A stretch of DNA of 64,000 nucleotides from Paraspadella gotoi (Eukaryota > Chaetognatha): NCBI GenBank assembly GCA_051294375.1, contig CM119266.1, forward strand, positions 22,077,875-22,141,874. Reading direction: 5' to 3'. Of this stretch, positions 1 through 12,400 are shown piece by piece (the stretch's first letter is position 1; every line of letters starts with the position of its first letter). The position numbers were made by a program, and so were the translations under genes. Under the pieces are notes generated by a model, which worked only from the letters and a program-made list of their open reading frames with translations, did not search any database and was not told where the DNA came from.

Positions 1-586
1 TTTTGTTTCATTTTAACTGCTTCGACCAGTCGTCTGTTTTACCTCTAAAGATTCAAAACAAAGCGTCCTCGCTCTTTGAGTTTGCAGAGCTCGCTTTGGG
101 CGAAGAGATCACGCAGTTTCATCTAACCCCGGTTAATTTTGGATGATGACGAGCAACCTTATCGTATTTTTTATATTAATTGAAAAAATGGTAGTTTATC
201 TAATCTTAAAAATTAATTACATAGTACGTATAGAGAGTTTAAATAGTTTAGGTTAATTTTAGTTTAGTTAAGTACTGTTTTTAGCAATTTATTTTTTACT
301 CATTGAGTGCTACAGAGATTGGGTATGAAATGTTTTGTCAAAAAAAAAAAAATTAATATAATTATAAACTTTAGTGATACACGTTTTAGTTTACTTCGTC
401 CAAGCCTCTTGCACGTTGCATTTACTCGTATTTGAGAGTAGACTAAAATTTGAAAGGAGACTAAATTCTTTTTTCTAATACAAATTTTGATTTTCAAAGT
501 GTTAAAAAAATCTTTACTGTGATTAAGTTAATCAGACAATTTACGTTCCTTCTTTTCATTCTTTATACTTATTGCCTTTTATTTAG
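1..586. other. Upstream intron or 5' region of the BTB-ZF gene
   Basis: AT-rich from about 150 onward. Bases 3 to about 147 are open in one + frame, but the translation does not resemble the BTB N-terminal strand that should precede exon 587-703. I therefore do not call an exon. A good acceptor (ttttatttag) lies directly before base 587. Confidence 0.5.
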
Positions 587-3500
587 AACAAACTTTGTGA
601 TATCACCCTCGTTTGTGGAGGTTCCTCTCAAATGGTGTGTCTTCCTGCACACAAACTCGTTCTTTCTGCTACAAGTCCATTTTTCAGGTCTTTACTAAAC
701 AAGGTAAGATACGGTGCACATTTCTTTACAAATATATCCTTTTTCATCACTTAATGAAAATTTTATTTTCTCAGAGCCATCTTCAGGGAAACACTTGCGT
801 TCTAGCAGGCGTCACTGGAACCGCAATGAAGGTTGGGGTAACGAATATATGGACGAGCTAATGCTTACAAGAAACAATTTTATAATCAATATATTCATAT
901 TGGTTTAGGTCCTACTTGATTTTATGTATGGTGGCGCAGTGCTTGAAGTTAATCCAAGAAACGTGAAGGAAATCCACGCCACCGCCCTTCTTTTGCAGGT
1001 TTTAAGCAATCTTTTTAAATCCAGTTAAAAAATAATTATTTAGGTTTTAATTTAAGTTATCGTTCTAACATTTTAATTTAGGTTTTTTTAATTTCATTGA
1101 AATTGTTTTATTTTTTTTTATTAAATTTATTTATTTATTAAATCCCTGTAATTTAATCGGTACATTTAGATTTTCAAAGATTTTGCGGTAATGCCTTTAT
1201 GATTATGTTTATGCAGCTCACGACGGCAGTCCAGATTTGCGAGCATCTCTGTTCCAAGATGGCGGCCTCCAACATCCCTCTCACGTCACCAACCTCGCCC
1301 TCCCGGCCTCACTCTCGTGGGGGAGGAGGTGGTGCGGGTGCCTCCGGTGGTGGCGGAAACGGTGGAGGCGTTGGTTTTGACGCAGGAGGAGAGGGAGGGT
1401 GCGGCCCTTTGTCTTCGTCCTCTGGCCAAAATCCTTCAAGCGGTTCAGGATTTTTGGGATCAGCTCTTAACGCCGCCCTTCTGGCTAAAAGCTCTTCGGC
1501 TTCGCGCAAAGGAACCACACCACCGCGCTCTATTCACTCCATACCCTCCCTTCCCTCTCAATCCACCGGGTTTCACTCTTCACCCGTATCTCATCACCAT
1601 CACAGAAAATCCCCTCATCCACGATCCAGGACTTCATCCAGGGATTCTCAAAGTCTCTTGGCCATTACTCTGCCCAATTCGGGTCAGTATGATATGTTTT
1701 CTTTCATAGATAAATAGTGATATAAATAGTAAATAGTAAATAGTGATCACAAAAACTTTCGGTCATTTAACCAATCTGGTTAGGAGATCTGTAATATAAA
1801 ATTCATTTGTCCATCATATATTTAAACCATATTTACTATCACTTTTTTAACTAGTGAAGCACAGTATAACATTAAAGCATTTAAATATTTATCAATGCAT
1901 CGGCAATGAAAAAAATTTTTTTTTTTTAAACGGAGTCAGATAGCCCATAAAAATTGTCTACACAAAGTATAATGCGTTTTTCAATATCTCGATGATAAGT
2001 GGGTCAAATAAGGGAAAAACCCTTAAAAATCATCATCATCATACCATAATTTTCAGATTTTTCTAATTTTAACCAACAAAATATAAAAATTTGGAAATCT
2101 TGTAATAATATTTTTTATTTATTTTTTCAAGCTCAAGTCAAATCCATTTTTAAAAATTCTGAATTAAAACAAAATTGTTTTCATAATTTATAGTAATACG
2201 ATAAATTTTAAATGCATCTATGTTATTAACTATATATAAAATCTAAAATTTTATTTTAATTTCGTTATCCCACAGGGATGCTCCGACGTTATTTATATTA
2301 CAGAACTCTTAGTTTTTACCTTCCTACTAAGTAATCCATAATGATTCTTTATCATTGCAACAGATTTTTCCGACGCTAAAAGCTTGAAACCAGAAGAGGG
2401 AGCACCGTCCCTCGCCTTGAATCTTTCCTCAGCGGCATCAGTTCTCCCGCCTTCGTCGTTCACCGACTCGCGACCCGAAACGTAACTGATATGAATTAGG
2501 AATGCTTAGAAAATTGTTACCCATTCGTTTTTCTTAACTTATTTATTCTATCGCAGTAACGCAACGTCCGTTGCTGAAACGGCGTTGGCGACCCTTCTGG
2601 CATCAGCAGCGGCGGCGACGGTGAACACAGGAGAAAGCCTCGAAGCGATAACCACGAGGTAATGTCATCGAATGGGATTCGCCGTGAACGATCGCCCTTA
2701 CCTTTCAGAGATAATGTACCTACGAGATTAAAACTGTTTCTCCATTCAGCGCCCTCAATCAATCGACGCTTATGGACGCGGCCAGCAATTTAAACGGCAT
2801 CATCATGACGACGGTAGAGGGAGGCCTGAATGGACCAATCGACGAGGAGGACTCGGACCGCATCGGGCCAATCACGACCACCGAGGAAGGGGGTTTAGGT
2901 GTCGTCGTTTTTCCGAGTAACGGCGGTTACGAACCCGATCGCGTCCAGGAAGGAGCAGTGGGTAGGTTCCGAAGAAAAAAAACTCTTTACAGTTAAATCA
3001 AGATTGTGCGTTGAAATATCCGCACCGTCCGTTTAATAATATGAGGATCTCTCTAAATAAAATATTGAATTTCCTTTGACGTGATGCGCAAGATATTGAC
3101 GAACAGAGATGACGTTCCCATATTTTTTAAAAATCACGATTAAACGGAATGAATGTTAGATGCATTTATTAGAGGGTCGCTTCGACCTCGATGTCACTTC
3201 GACCGTCATTTCAGCAAAGGGAAATAGGGGGGGGGGAAATGGAAGGAATGGAAAGCGGGGGCTAGGGGGGCTGAAATGGCGTGGCCATTTGTTCCAACGA
3301 TAGTCGATTTAAGCTGGAGAAATCAAAGCAATGCAATGGAATGGAGGGTTTCCGCGCGTAATAAAATTTAATAAACTTGCAATTGTAGATGTCCGTCGTT
3401 TATAATCTGTTTAATTAATTTTTTTTTGTTTTTGAATTTTCTGATGTTGAATTTGTGGTGTGATTAAATCGACAAAAACTAAAACTGTTTTGCTTTTGCG

Positions 3501-6500
3501 TTAAGTCTGCGTATGTTTTACATCTTGCGGCTGATTGATCCGATGAAAGCGGGCTAAATAGATGTGGCATTTTAATTGTGTTCCCGGCCGAGTTGCCAGT
3601 TGGTTGTCGAAGCTGTAATAATGAATCCGGCCCTAAAATAATTGAAGCTTTTCGCTTCATTTGTTCCGCTTTAATCGAGAATTTTCAGCTTTTCTATTTT
3701 ATTATTTACTGTTTACGTTAGTGTTGTGCTCTTTTAATTCAATTTTAAATACATAATGGGCGAATTTCCAATATTATATAAATTATAAGGGGATATATTT
3801 CATATTGTAGACTAGCTCTCACATTTGTTACTCATAATACTTTAAATTTTTGTGTATTAATCGAGTATCTGACACACATTTTGATGTGCAACTTTTGTTC
3901 GACTACAATGTCCTAACGTCGCACCCACTCTGATCAGGTGGCAAGCGATACCGGCCCTCCTCAGTTTCGTCATCGAGTCGAAGTATTGATTCTCCTAATT
4001 CCGGGAAAAGGCGCAACGTTGATAGCGACCTCACGGATGAGACCACGGAGCGCGAGTCGAAGAAGGAAAAGAAAGAAAATGAACCCGAAACTATTAAAAT
4101 CGAGAAAATTATCTCTGAAGGTAACCTTCCATGAAAAAACCGAACGTGAAAAAAAGCTTTGACTCATTCATTTGGTTTTCTGAACGACTACGCATTAAAT
4201 TCTTAGACACGGAAGCAATAACATCCTCTGGCGTCGAAACATTTTGCGAAGAGCCGACGGAACGCCGGTCATCTCAACCGCAGGTTTGAGTTTGCTGAAT
4301 ATTTTTTTGTAAATCTATATATAATATTATATATCTATATCTTTTCTTTCAATATAGATTCTAACCCATAACCCTCTGCAACAACTCCGTCCCCCGCCCC
4401 CTCATTCGAGTTCACCGGCATCTCCACAGCCCGCGATATCTCTCCACTCCGCTCAGCCTTTGTTCACCGCGCGGTACGTGTTTGAAAGTATTTTTTTCTT
4501 TTCTGTTTTATGATAGGCTCAGGACTCAGGACTTCTTTTCACGTCTTGCTTTTTCAGATCCGTGTATGGCACAGCCGAGACCAAAGAAGGGATTCTGAGC
4601 AGCGTTCTCAACGCTTTGGCTTCTCAGAAAGTCAAGGGAGAAAACGCCAGCCTCCCCAATGAGCAGGTAAGGTCCATGGATATATTCTCTTTTTCGATTG
4701 GTTATTGCCATTCTCTTGACAATTCTTTGAATTAGTTCGCGTTTTGAACCATGTCACGAAGCTTATGCTCGAAAAATCCCCGTCGGTTTTTAAATTTTTC
4801 TTTTCTCGTGCTTCATTTTTTTGTCTGTTTTTTAAATCTTAAATTCATTCATGCATGTAGGATTCGAGGCCTTTTGCTTTTCGATTGTGGACAGATAAAA
4901 AAAAGTGCTGAAGAGAATGCCGTCCTTCTTTACTTTGGCCTACATTATTTTGAAAACCGGTTATTGTTCTCAAGGCTTCAATTATCTTTGATTTTCTCAT
5001 CTACCTCGACAATTATGAATGAGATTTAGAGGAATTATGTTCTTTCTCCGTACAGATAATTTCAAAAAGGTTTTTTATTTATTATATTTTTCTCGCTTGG
5101 TTTCCTCTATATAGCTTATGATTTCGTTAAAATACAAATAACTAAACGAAAATCTTATAAAATGGCCTCTTTATACACAAACAAAAATTGATATTTTTCG
5201 AATTTTTGCTATTCAGGAGCGTCTCTCTCCCGACGAAGGCGTGGGAGCCGCGACCCACTCGGGCGAGGAAGATTCCTACGGAGAAGACAGGGACGAAAGC
5301 GCCGGAGACCGGACGCCGAGGCGCAGTCGGAGAGAGACGGAGGAAGAGGAGGAGGCGGGCAGGTCCCCGTCCGAAGGAGGTAGTAAAAGCTATAAGGAAT
5401 TACAGATTGGATAGGGAGAAACTGGTCTTTTAATTATTTGTTATGGTCGGATGACTCTACTTTTTATTTCTGTGTTCGATAAACCGACACGACGAAAGTC
5501 AGATCTGCTCCTCCGACGAGAAGATTGTATTTGAATTCCCCTCTCCCCTTTTTCTTCCCCCTCTCCTTGGATCAGGCGGCGGGAGCGGTGAAGGTTCAGA
5601 TCACATACGTTTACGCGGCGTGATGGGCCTCATCCCCGCCGATTCCGACTCTCCCTTGGCTCAAGTTTTGGGACGCCAGACCGGAAGTCGGTTCGACGAG
5701 GGCGAAGAAGAAGATTCGCGCCCGCGGGCCGGTGGAGCTCTATCACGAGGCGTCAGCCCCCCACCCGCCCTGGCTTCGATGATAGGCGTCGGCGGTGGCG
5801 GAGGAAAGCACCGAAGTGGCGGCGCGTCGCATCTTGGTTTGGGTCACGCCCATCCCACGGATCCGCACCGGGCGTCGTCTTCTCCTCCCCCTGGAAGCGA
5901 AGGCATAAGAGCCGCCACTCCACCTACCCCAGGAACCCTGGACAAGTGGAGGGGTAGGGAACGGAGAGATTATCCGCCTGCCTCTCCTAGTCCGCCCTTG
6001 TCTCGGAGCCCTCCGCCATACGGCGGACATAATATGGCCGCGCTACAGGCAAGTTGAACCGTATTGTATTTCTATTATTACGTAAGGAATTTAATGTCAA
6101 TGCTGTTGTTTCGACTTGCATTACTCGAAGCTGCCTAGATTAATAGTCACTGTTCAGTCGGTCAGTTGTTCATTATAGTTCTACTCAGCGAGCGTAACAG
6201 TAAGTTATTCAGATTGGATAATGTATATGATAGAATAGTTTTTTTTCTTTTTTTATTGGAAATTGACGTACATAGGAAAAAATTGATTTTTCGTTTCCGA
6301 ACTGATTAGATCGTATATTGCAGTTTTGTTGCAGGCAATCGTATTTCCCTTGTTGCCAATGGCAAAAAAATTTAAACCAGGAAAATAAATTAAAGCGCTC
6401 AAATCCTTGTCCAGCAAGGCTTCCTTCAAATTATTTGCATAAAGCCTTAAATTTTTTTTTTTCAAAATACAGGGGGAAAAATGCCCGCCTGTGATTGAAT

Positions 6501-8164
6501 TAGTTTTTTATTCAATATTTTTTTTTTTGTCAAACGTTTTCATTCATTCTAGGCTGCTGCTGCGGCGATTCTGGCAGGTGGATCTTCCCACGCGGCCGCG
6601 GCAGCCGCTGCCGCAGCGGCTGCGGCAGGTTACCCCTCCTGGCTTGCGCTCTCGGCGCTCAGGAATCAGGCAAATATGGTGGCGCAAAATCTATCGGGTA
6701 AGTCGTCCTTAATTCCGCCCTTTTTTCCCCCTCCCCGTTCTAAATTAAATTTACTTTCTCTCCGGATGGTGTTTGTTTATCCCATTTCCACCGCTGACCA
6801 TTCTTTGTTTGTTCCGAATTCCATCGGCTAATGTTTCTATCTCTCCAATTACCGCCATGGTTAGATTTTGCCTCGGGGAAACACTCATCTCCCCCCCCTC
6901 GTGGTTTTTCCCATTTTACCCTCGACTTTACAGGAGATCGCAGCGAGAGTCCTCTCTCCTCCTCTCCACCTCCACCCGCCCACCCCATGGGCGCCTCCCT
7001 CCCTCATCTCGGTGCTCCACCTTCTCAAGGCGGCCTCAACGGTGGCGCTTCTCAGAGAGGAAATCCCCAATATCCTCATCACATTCAGGTATTATGATTA
7101 TGGAATTTTTTTATTATTTTAGAATAATCTATTGATTAGGTGGTCAATGGTAATTGGTCTATAAATAAATAAATAAAATACAAGAAATTTTACAGCCGCA
7201 GCGCAGCTGTCCATAAAATAAAGTACTATTTTAAAATTGTCATTTTAAAATTGTAATTACAAAACTCAAAAGGCTAAAAACATCACAAGCCGGAAAAGAG
7301 GTTTCGGACTCTCATTCAAGGCCACCTGTACTTGCTCACTAACCTAGGCCCGTCATTTACATATATCCAGCGAACCAGCATAAAAGTGGTTAGAACGCAG
7401 GACGCTCGGTTCCTTTGAAGCAACTTTGTCTAAAAAAGAGATGGTTGTATTTGAAATTAGTAAAAGTGCAGTAAAAAAGAAATGAGAGAAAATTGGAAAA
7501 TTGAACTGAAGCTAAAAAGAGGTAAAATTTTTATCCTTATAAAACGAAGTCACTATAGTTCTGGTCGTTACGCTTTTTAAGGTAAAATATATTTTATTGA
7601 ATATTCTAATCTTATTCAATCTCTTCTTTCATTTTTTATACTTTTCAGCCTCATCTCAGCCCAGCGTCGATCATAAACAGCCTTACAGCCGGATCTGGAG
7701 ATCGTGGAAGTAGCGCCTCGACAGGTGGAGCACTTAACTCACTCGTCAACTCATCGCTGGTTGGTTACGTCGGACCTATGAATCGTGTTTCGGATCTCGA
7801 TGGAATAGGATCCGCGGCACATTTGGGTTCTGGTCGTGGTTCCGGCGGGGGTCCACCGCTCGGCCTTTTCGGTGGCCTGGGAGGTCTGGGGGTCGGGATC
7901 AAGGCTTCTGCTGGAATGGGAGATCTGGGGACCAGCGCCGCGTCCGGAGTCAGACACGAGTGCCCCTATTGTGGTCAGTCAGTTTCGACGAAGCAAGGCT
8001 TGGATCAACATGTACGGCTGAAACATACGCACGTAGGCATAAAACCCTGGAAATGTGCTTATTGCGATCATGCTTCGGCGCTCAAGGGAAACTGTCAAAA
8101 GCATATTTTGAGGAATCACCCCGGATGCGAAGTCAGAATAGAAAAAATTCATCATGTCGAATGA
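587..8164 (+). CDS. BTB/POZ - C2H2 zinc-finger transcription factor (5' partial, 16 exons)
   Basis: Predicted nuclear DNA-binding regulator. Exons read from splice sites and continuous frame: 587-703, 775-831, 909-998, 1217-1682, 2364-2481, 2557-2658, 2750-2961, 3938-4120, 4207-4283, 4358-4473, 4558-4666, 5217-5379, 5576-6048, 6553-6697, 6934-7088, 7649-8164 (stop). They sum to 1,032 residues with no internal stop. Exons 1-4 encode a BTB domain core: CDITLVC, then AHKLVLSATSPFFRSLL, then LLDFMYGG. The middle is low-complexity: Gly-rich, Ser/Pro-rich, an acidic and basic stretch, and about ten consecutive Ala near 6553-6697. The last exon ends in two C-x2-C-x12-H-x4-H fingers (about residues 966-1018) separated by a nine-residue linker. 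The start codon and first part of the BTB fold lie upstream of the window or were missed. Exon 2 could instead end at 837 (adds VG), but ending at 831 gives a better BTB match. The layout recalls insect BTB-ZF factors; I cannot assign an orthologue. Confidence 0.9.
1683..2363 (+). other. Intron of the BTB-ZF gene
   Basis: AT-rich, donor gtcagt, acceptor gcaacag. It holds short TAAATAGTA repeats at the 5' end and an A/T homopolymer near 1911-1927. No coding signal on either strand. Confidence 0.75.
2962..3937 (+). other. Intron of the BTB-ZF gene
   Basis: Donor gtaggt, acceptor gatcag. Contains a G-rich patch at about 3225-3275. The minus-strand reading frame at 3415-3660 has no supporting composition or splice context and is not called. 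Confidence 0.75.
4667..5216 (+). other. Intron of the BTB-ZF gene
   Basis: Donor gtaagg after CAG, acceptor ctattcag, both phase 0. AT-rich with nothing recognisable inside. Confidence 0.75.
6049..6552 (+). other. GC-AG intron of the BTB-ZF gene
   Basis: The upstream exon ends ...CTACAG and is followed by gcaagt. The downstream exon starts after ttctag with an Ala-rich run. The phase is 0 on both sides. The only nearby GT (gttgaa, three bases further) would be phase 1 and would break the frame. GC donors with otherwise perfect consensus (AG|GCAAGT) are the known minor class of U2 introns. Confidence 0.8.
7089..7648 (+). other. Intron of the BTB-ZF gene with possible degenerate tRNA-like relic
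   Basis: Around 7375-7425 the text agtggttagaacgcaggac followed by ctcggttcc recalls tRNA A-box and B-box ends. It is too degenerate to call a SINE. The rest is AT-rich intron. Confidence 0.4.
7961..8121 (+). other. Two C2H2 zinc fingers of the BTB-ZF protein
   Basis: Finger 1 starts CPYC and ends HVRLKH. Finger 2 starts CAYC and ends HILRNH. Both have exact C2H2 spacing and all eight metal ligands. The linker THVGIKPWK is related to, but not, the canonical TGEKP linker. Both fingers lie in one exon, as expected where a BTB gene swaps finger exons by alternative splicing, although no second finger exon is visible in the window. Confidence 0.92.
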
Positions 8165-9333
8165 TCGTTTTCTTATTAACTAAATCGGGGACCGTTAAAA
8201 AAGGCCAAGAGGTTATTGACAAATCTTTGTCAAATTATCTTGGTGCAACCTGCAAAGGAGGCGTTTGAATTAAATAGCATCTATTCCTTTGAAATTCACT
8301 TGTTTGAGATTACAGTTTGTTATAAATTCCATTACAAATTCGTAAATTGTGGATGATCTCGTTTGGTTAGCCAATGTTTAACGCATTCCCATTACAGGAT
8401 GACAAAAGATGTTTTCATTTTTTTTTTAGTTTGTTTTTATTCTTCCCAAAATTTATCCGTATGTAATTCAATGGAAAGAAATACAATACTCCTTTTCGTC
8501 ATAATCAGTCGACTTGATATCTGATTGATTTTTCTTTAATTCCATGCTGTTCCCATTACCCATTAGCTCCAGATTCCCGGTTTTTTTCTTTCCATCCTCC
8601 GCTCCACAAAATTCGCCTCTCGTCGGTTTTCAAACGCATTTAAAAAATAAATTTGTTATTGTAGTTAAAGACCGCGCGACTTTTCCTACGGCCTTTGTAC
8701 TGTATATCGCATCTTAGTAATCACGTTTTTCTATAGGTTTTCATCTGTGTTTTTAATCTTCGGTATCCAGTTGAGAGGATGCTACATCTTCCTGTGCCAA
8801 ATTTTTCAACTCCCTTGTATAGAAACATAAATTTAGTTATGTTGGTTTTAATAGTTTTGTTTTTTGTTGGTTTTTGTTAGTTATTTTTTGTTTGTAGTAG
8901 ACTTCCGTCATCAGTGATTTTGTCTGCCCTCCCCACTAGAGCGTAGTGAAAGTTGCGTATATATGAAAATTCTATTAGTCAATTATGAACAACTTTTACC
9001 AAAGAATAATTTTTAAAAAATATTAAATTTTTTTGTTTTTTATTTCCGCAGTAGGCAACTTTTGTATTTATTACTAATTAAATCTTAAAATTTGAAAATC
9101 TTTTTTTTTTTTTTGAACGTTAATTAAAAAATAATTTTTTTTTCAAAACTACATTTGAAATACAAAAAATTAATTTGCAGATTGAATTATTAGTTTTTCT
9201 GATTTGTGACTACTACCTTAATGAAATAAAATAAAATAAAGATATAATATGTATATATATCAAATGCAATATGTAATACAAAATATAAAAGAATATTTTA
9301 TAAAAATAATTTTGAAATTATGACATTATCGAG
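8165..9333 (+). other. 3' UTR and downstream region of the BTB-ZF gene
   Basis: AATAAA at 8646-8651 is the first clear polyadenylation signal, about 480 nt after the stop; another is at 9974-9979. The remainder is AT-rich without open frames of interest. Confidence 0.5.
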
Positions 9334-9503
9334 TAATTGGCAAAATTTTATTTTCGCCAACCGGGCTTATGGATGGGGTATGGGGTGGTTAAGGATAGGA
9401 GGGTTTAGGTTAATGAAATTTTTTTTAAAATAAAAATTTTTAAATTGTTTTTAAAAGACGACAAAACTCCGGTCGGCGCAAGTAAAATTTTACCGGGTAA
9501 TTA
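9334..9503. mobile_element. Small TIR element (MITE-like), about 170 bp
   Basis: The left end at 9334-9364 (taattggcaaaattttattt... ending ccgg) is an imperfect inverted copy of the right end at 9469-9503 (ccggtcggcgcaagtaaaat... ending taatta). The interior is non-coding and includes a GGTTAAGGATAGG-type stretch. A related end sequence (gtcggcgaaagtacaatta) appears near 12377-12396, suggesting a family. Confidence 0.6.
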
Positions 9504-9509
9504 TTTTAT

Positions 9510-9665
9510 TTGAATATAGCCCATAGCGTAAATGGCGAAAATGATAATTAAATTTTTTATAAAATAATCTTCAGTAATACAATGTTGTTCATTCTTTATT
9601 TTTAGAATTTGATTATGCTTAAATTTAAACTTTTTACTGCGCTTTACTCCCTAGTATTTTTAAGT
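9510..9665. repeat. Dispersed repeat, copy 1 (partner at 31445-31605)
   Basis: The series aatatagccc...gttgttcattct...tttttagaattt...aaactttttactgcgcttta recurs in the same order at 31445-31605 with scattered substitutions. It starts just beyond the TIR element, so it could belong to a larger element. No coding potential. Confidence 0.55.
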
Positions 9666-10916
9666 TTTTAATGGTTTAATATTTTCAAAATCTTTGCATA
9701 TGCTAGCAAAAAGACGAACCCCTATATTTGTTATGGTTTTCCTTTAGCAGATGTAGTATTAATTATTCTAATTGGTGTTCTAAAAGATTGCATTTTATTT
9801 AGTGTTTTATTTTCTGTAACCTATTTGTAGTAATTTATTGAATGAGTGCCAAAAGATATTTTGTCCCTAATATTCAGTGCCAAACATTAGCCAAACAGAC
9901 GTAGCATTTTTTCAGGTGAAATCCGCGATTTTCTTTTTGTTATTTTTATAGCTGTGTGACAATATATCAGATTAATAAAGTTTTTAAAACAATAATTCAC
10001 AGCGTAAAACATTTGAAACGCCAAATGAATAAAACCCAGGGGGCTGTGAAACCACAGTATTTCAATAGGGAGGAAATCCTTAACGAATTATGTCCAATTT
10101 TTGACAACAACAGTATATCATGGTTTTTGTTTTAAGATAAAACCAACTAATTGGCTTAAATACGAGTAAGGGTTTTGCACCATACTTACGTACTCTTTAT
10201 CGAATTACTCTAACAAAAATTTTTAGAAATTTATTGGCTTTAAAAGATTAAGGCTCTTCGAGCAAAACTTTATAAAGCTCCTATAATAATATACTAATAT
10301 ATTTATTTTCCTCATTCAGTCCAGTTTTGCCAGATTACGAAATGGGCAGTATCGCCAGAAAAAAATAATTAACATATGATCCAGGATACATCTTTTCTCT
10401 ATTCCATCAAAATTAATTCTTGACATTTGTCACATGAATTTTTTTATTTACAAGGACATCAGCTCTCCATTCATGTAGTCCTTTAATATTTTTGTGTAAT
10501 ATACTTGTTTTTAAAACATTCACGTTTTAATCTTTATTACGCAAGTCATAAAATGGATAAAAGACGTGATTGTTGTCTGTTTTGGTTTGTTGAAATTATT
10601 ACCTTTTACGCACCTATAAAATACCGGACGATGGATTCATTGATCAAGCATTTATGAAATTTAGGCGATGGATGAAACGCTCGTTCATTGATCATGAATC
10701 ATCGGTACATTTTCTACTGTCGTATCCATAATCATTTCATGTCAATGTAGAGATCATCAAGTCGTTTCAAAACATAAATTTCTCCATTGAAATTATAGAT
10801 TTTGTCGAATAAACGTTTTTTCGGTGAATTTTAATAACCTACCAATGTTAGTTATGAAGCTATTCCGCAATATTTTCGATTTAAAAAATATGTATACGAC
10901 CATTAGCTAGTTTAAT
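9666..10916. other. AT-rich intergenic stretch
   Basis: No coding or repeat signal that I can support. Confidence 0.5.
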
Positions 10917-10975
10917 AATATGAAATTGGTACAACTAATATAAAAATTATCCATTCATTTAATAAAAAAGCTATC
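10917..10975. repeat. Short dispersed repeat next to the composite element
   Basis: atatgaaattggtacaacta followed by atataaaaattatccatt closely matches 51535-51582. Both copies are in + orientation. Function unknown. Confidence 0.5.
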
Positions 10976-11139
10976 TGATTTTGGACAGGCTATGGTGGTT
11001 TATAATATTCTTAAATATTAATACCAATTCCCTTTGTTCCTGTGAATAAAGCGAGCTTTATGATAATAATATTTAGAAAATCTAGTATAATGATATCGCC
11101 AGACGTTACTATCAATCAAAAAATCCGGAAAAAAAAGAT

Positions 11140-11845
11140 GCGATAACGAATTGATGTAATAATAATTGATTGATGTAATAGTAATTGATTGATGTAATAG
11201 TAATTGATAAATGATACGACGATAACCAATTATTGATGCGACGTTAACCAAATGATTGATACGATGATAACCAAATGCTGCGATTTCTAGCTGCTGCAGA
11301 TCAGATGAGGCAATGACTGTAAAAATAAATAAAAGATAAAGATATTTTTACAATTGTTTACAATTAAAAATTGTTACAATTTTTTTATAATTGGAAGTCG
11401 TAAAAGCGTATATTTTTATTTATATTAAAATTTAGATATAGCTTCTCATTATCAAGATCTTTTAAATTGTTTTTTATAAAAGTATGCTATCATAGTATAT
11501 TAAAAATTTAGACATGGCCTCTCATCTTTAAGATCTTTGAAATTGTCATGTTTCATGTGGATTCAAATATTTTTTGTTTGAATTTCTTTCTCATTATGAT
11601 TTACTGCAAAAGTTAGAAAATAGTACTTATTATAATATGCAAATTAGTATATTGCAGCAAGTCATAATATTGAAAAAAATCATACAAAAAATATTTAGAT
11701 CCATATGAAATATGACAATTTCAAAGATCTTAAAGATGAGAGGCCATGTCTAAATTTTTAATATACTATGATAGCATACTTTGATAAAAATCAATAGTAA
11801 TTCGTAGTAGTTTTTATGTAAAAAGATAAGAGATATTGACTTTTT
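11140..11845. mobile_element. Composite foldback element, copy R1
   Basis: In order: short tandem repeats of the type ttgatgtaatagtaatt and gatgataaccaa (11140-11280); a CTGCTGCAG patch; a head with tttacaattgtttacaatt; then a large imperfect palindrome. Its left arm at about 11477-11610 (agtatgctatcatagtat...ggcctctcatcttta) is the near-perfect reverse complement of about 11645-11785, separated by about 35 nt. It ends with gtagtagtttttatgtaaaaa (about 11805). The same order recurs as R2 (33425-34062) and R3 (48415-50435). Non-coding, probably non-autonomous. Confidence 0.65.
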
Positions 11846-12179
11846 TGATATTGACATTATTTGGGAAAAAATATATTAATCAACTTCCTAATTTTTTTTT
11901 ATATTATATATTTGTAAATTTATAAAAAAGCAAGTTAAAGAACTAGTAATTAATTGAATATGATCACTTTTATACTCTGTAGAACGAAAAACTTTAAGTA
12001 ATTAAATATCACTCGCATCAGTTTTTATCAATCATTAGTGGGTGAAACTAATATACAATAATTCATGGAGGTTCAAAGGATCAGTTATTTGTTTAATGTT
12101 TAATTTGCTCCGGGTAAAGTTGAATATTTATCGTTTCGGTAATTTTTTATTTTTTAAAGCAATTATTTTTGTTTGTAAC

Positions 12180-12400
12180 TAATAACCACCCTTAAGCTTA
12201 TCCTTAACTACCCTGAAGTACCCTTAACGTTAACCACCCTTAACCTTAACCACCTTTTATACTACTTACCCTTACCCCTAAATACCTTTAACCTTAATCA
12301 ATTTTTTTTTGTAATATAAAACAATAGTAATGATATATATATAAATAAAAAAATAATCGACAGGCTCGGTTCCCGTCGGCGAAAGTACAATTATGCCTTC
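12180..12400. repeat. Degenerate CCTTAA-rich tract with a TIR-like end
   Basis: About 100 bases of variants of CCCTTAACC, then an AT stretch and gtcggcgaaagtacaattat, which resembles the TIR of the element at 9334-9503. The GGTTAAGG-type core of that element is the reverse complement of this motif. Probably a decayed relative. Confidence 0.45.

Noticed and set aside
613-861. 82-residue frame over the first BTB exons
   Set aside because: Wrong frame; the BTB motif reads in another frame split by an intron.
12180-12310. Possible interstitial telomere repeat
   Set aside because: The CCTTAACC variants are irregular and match neither TTAGG nor TTAGGG arrays; better explained as an element core.
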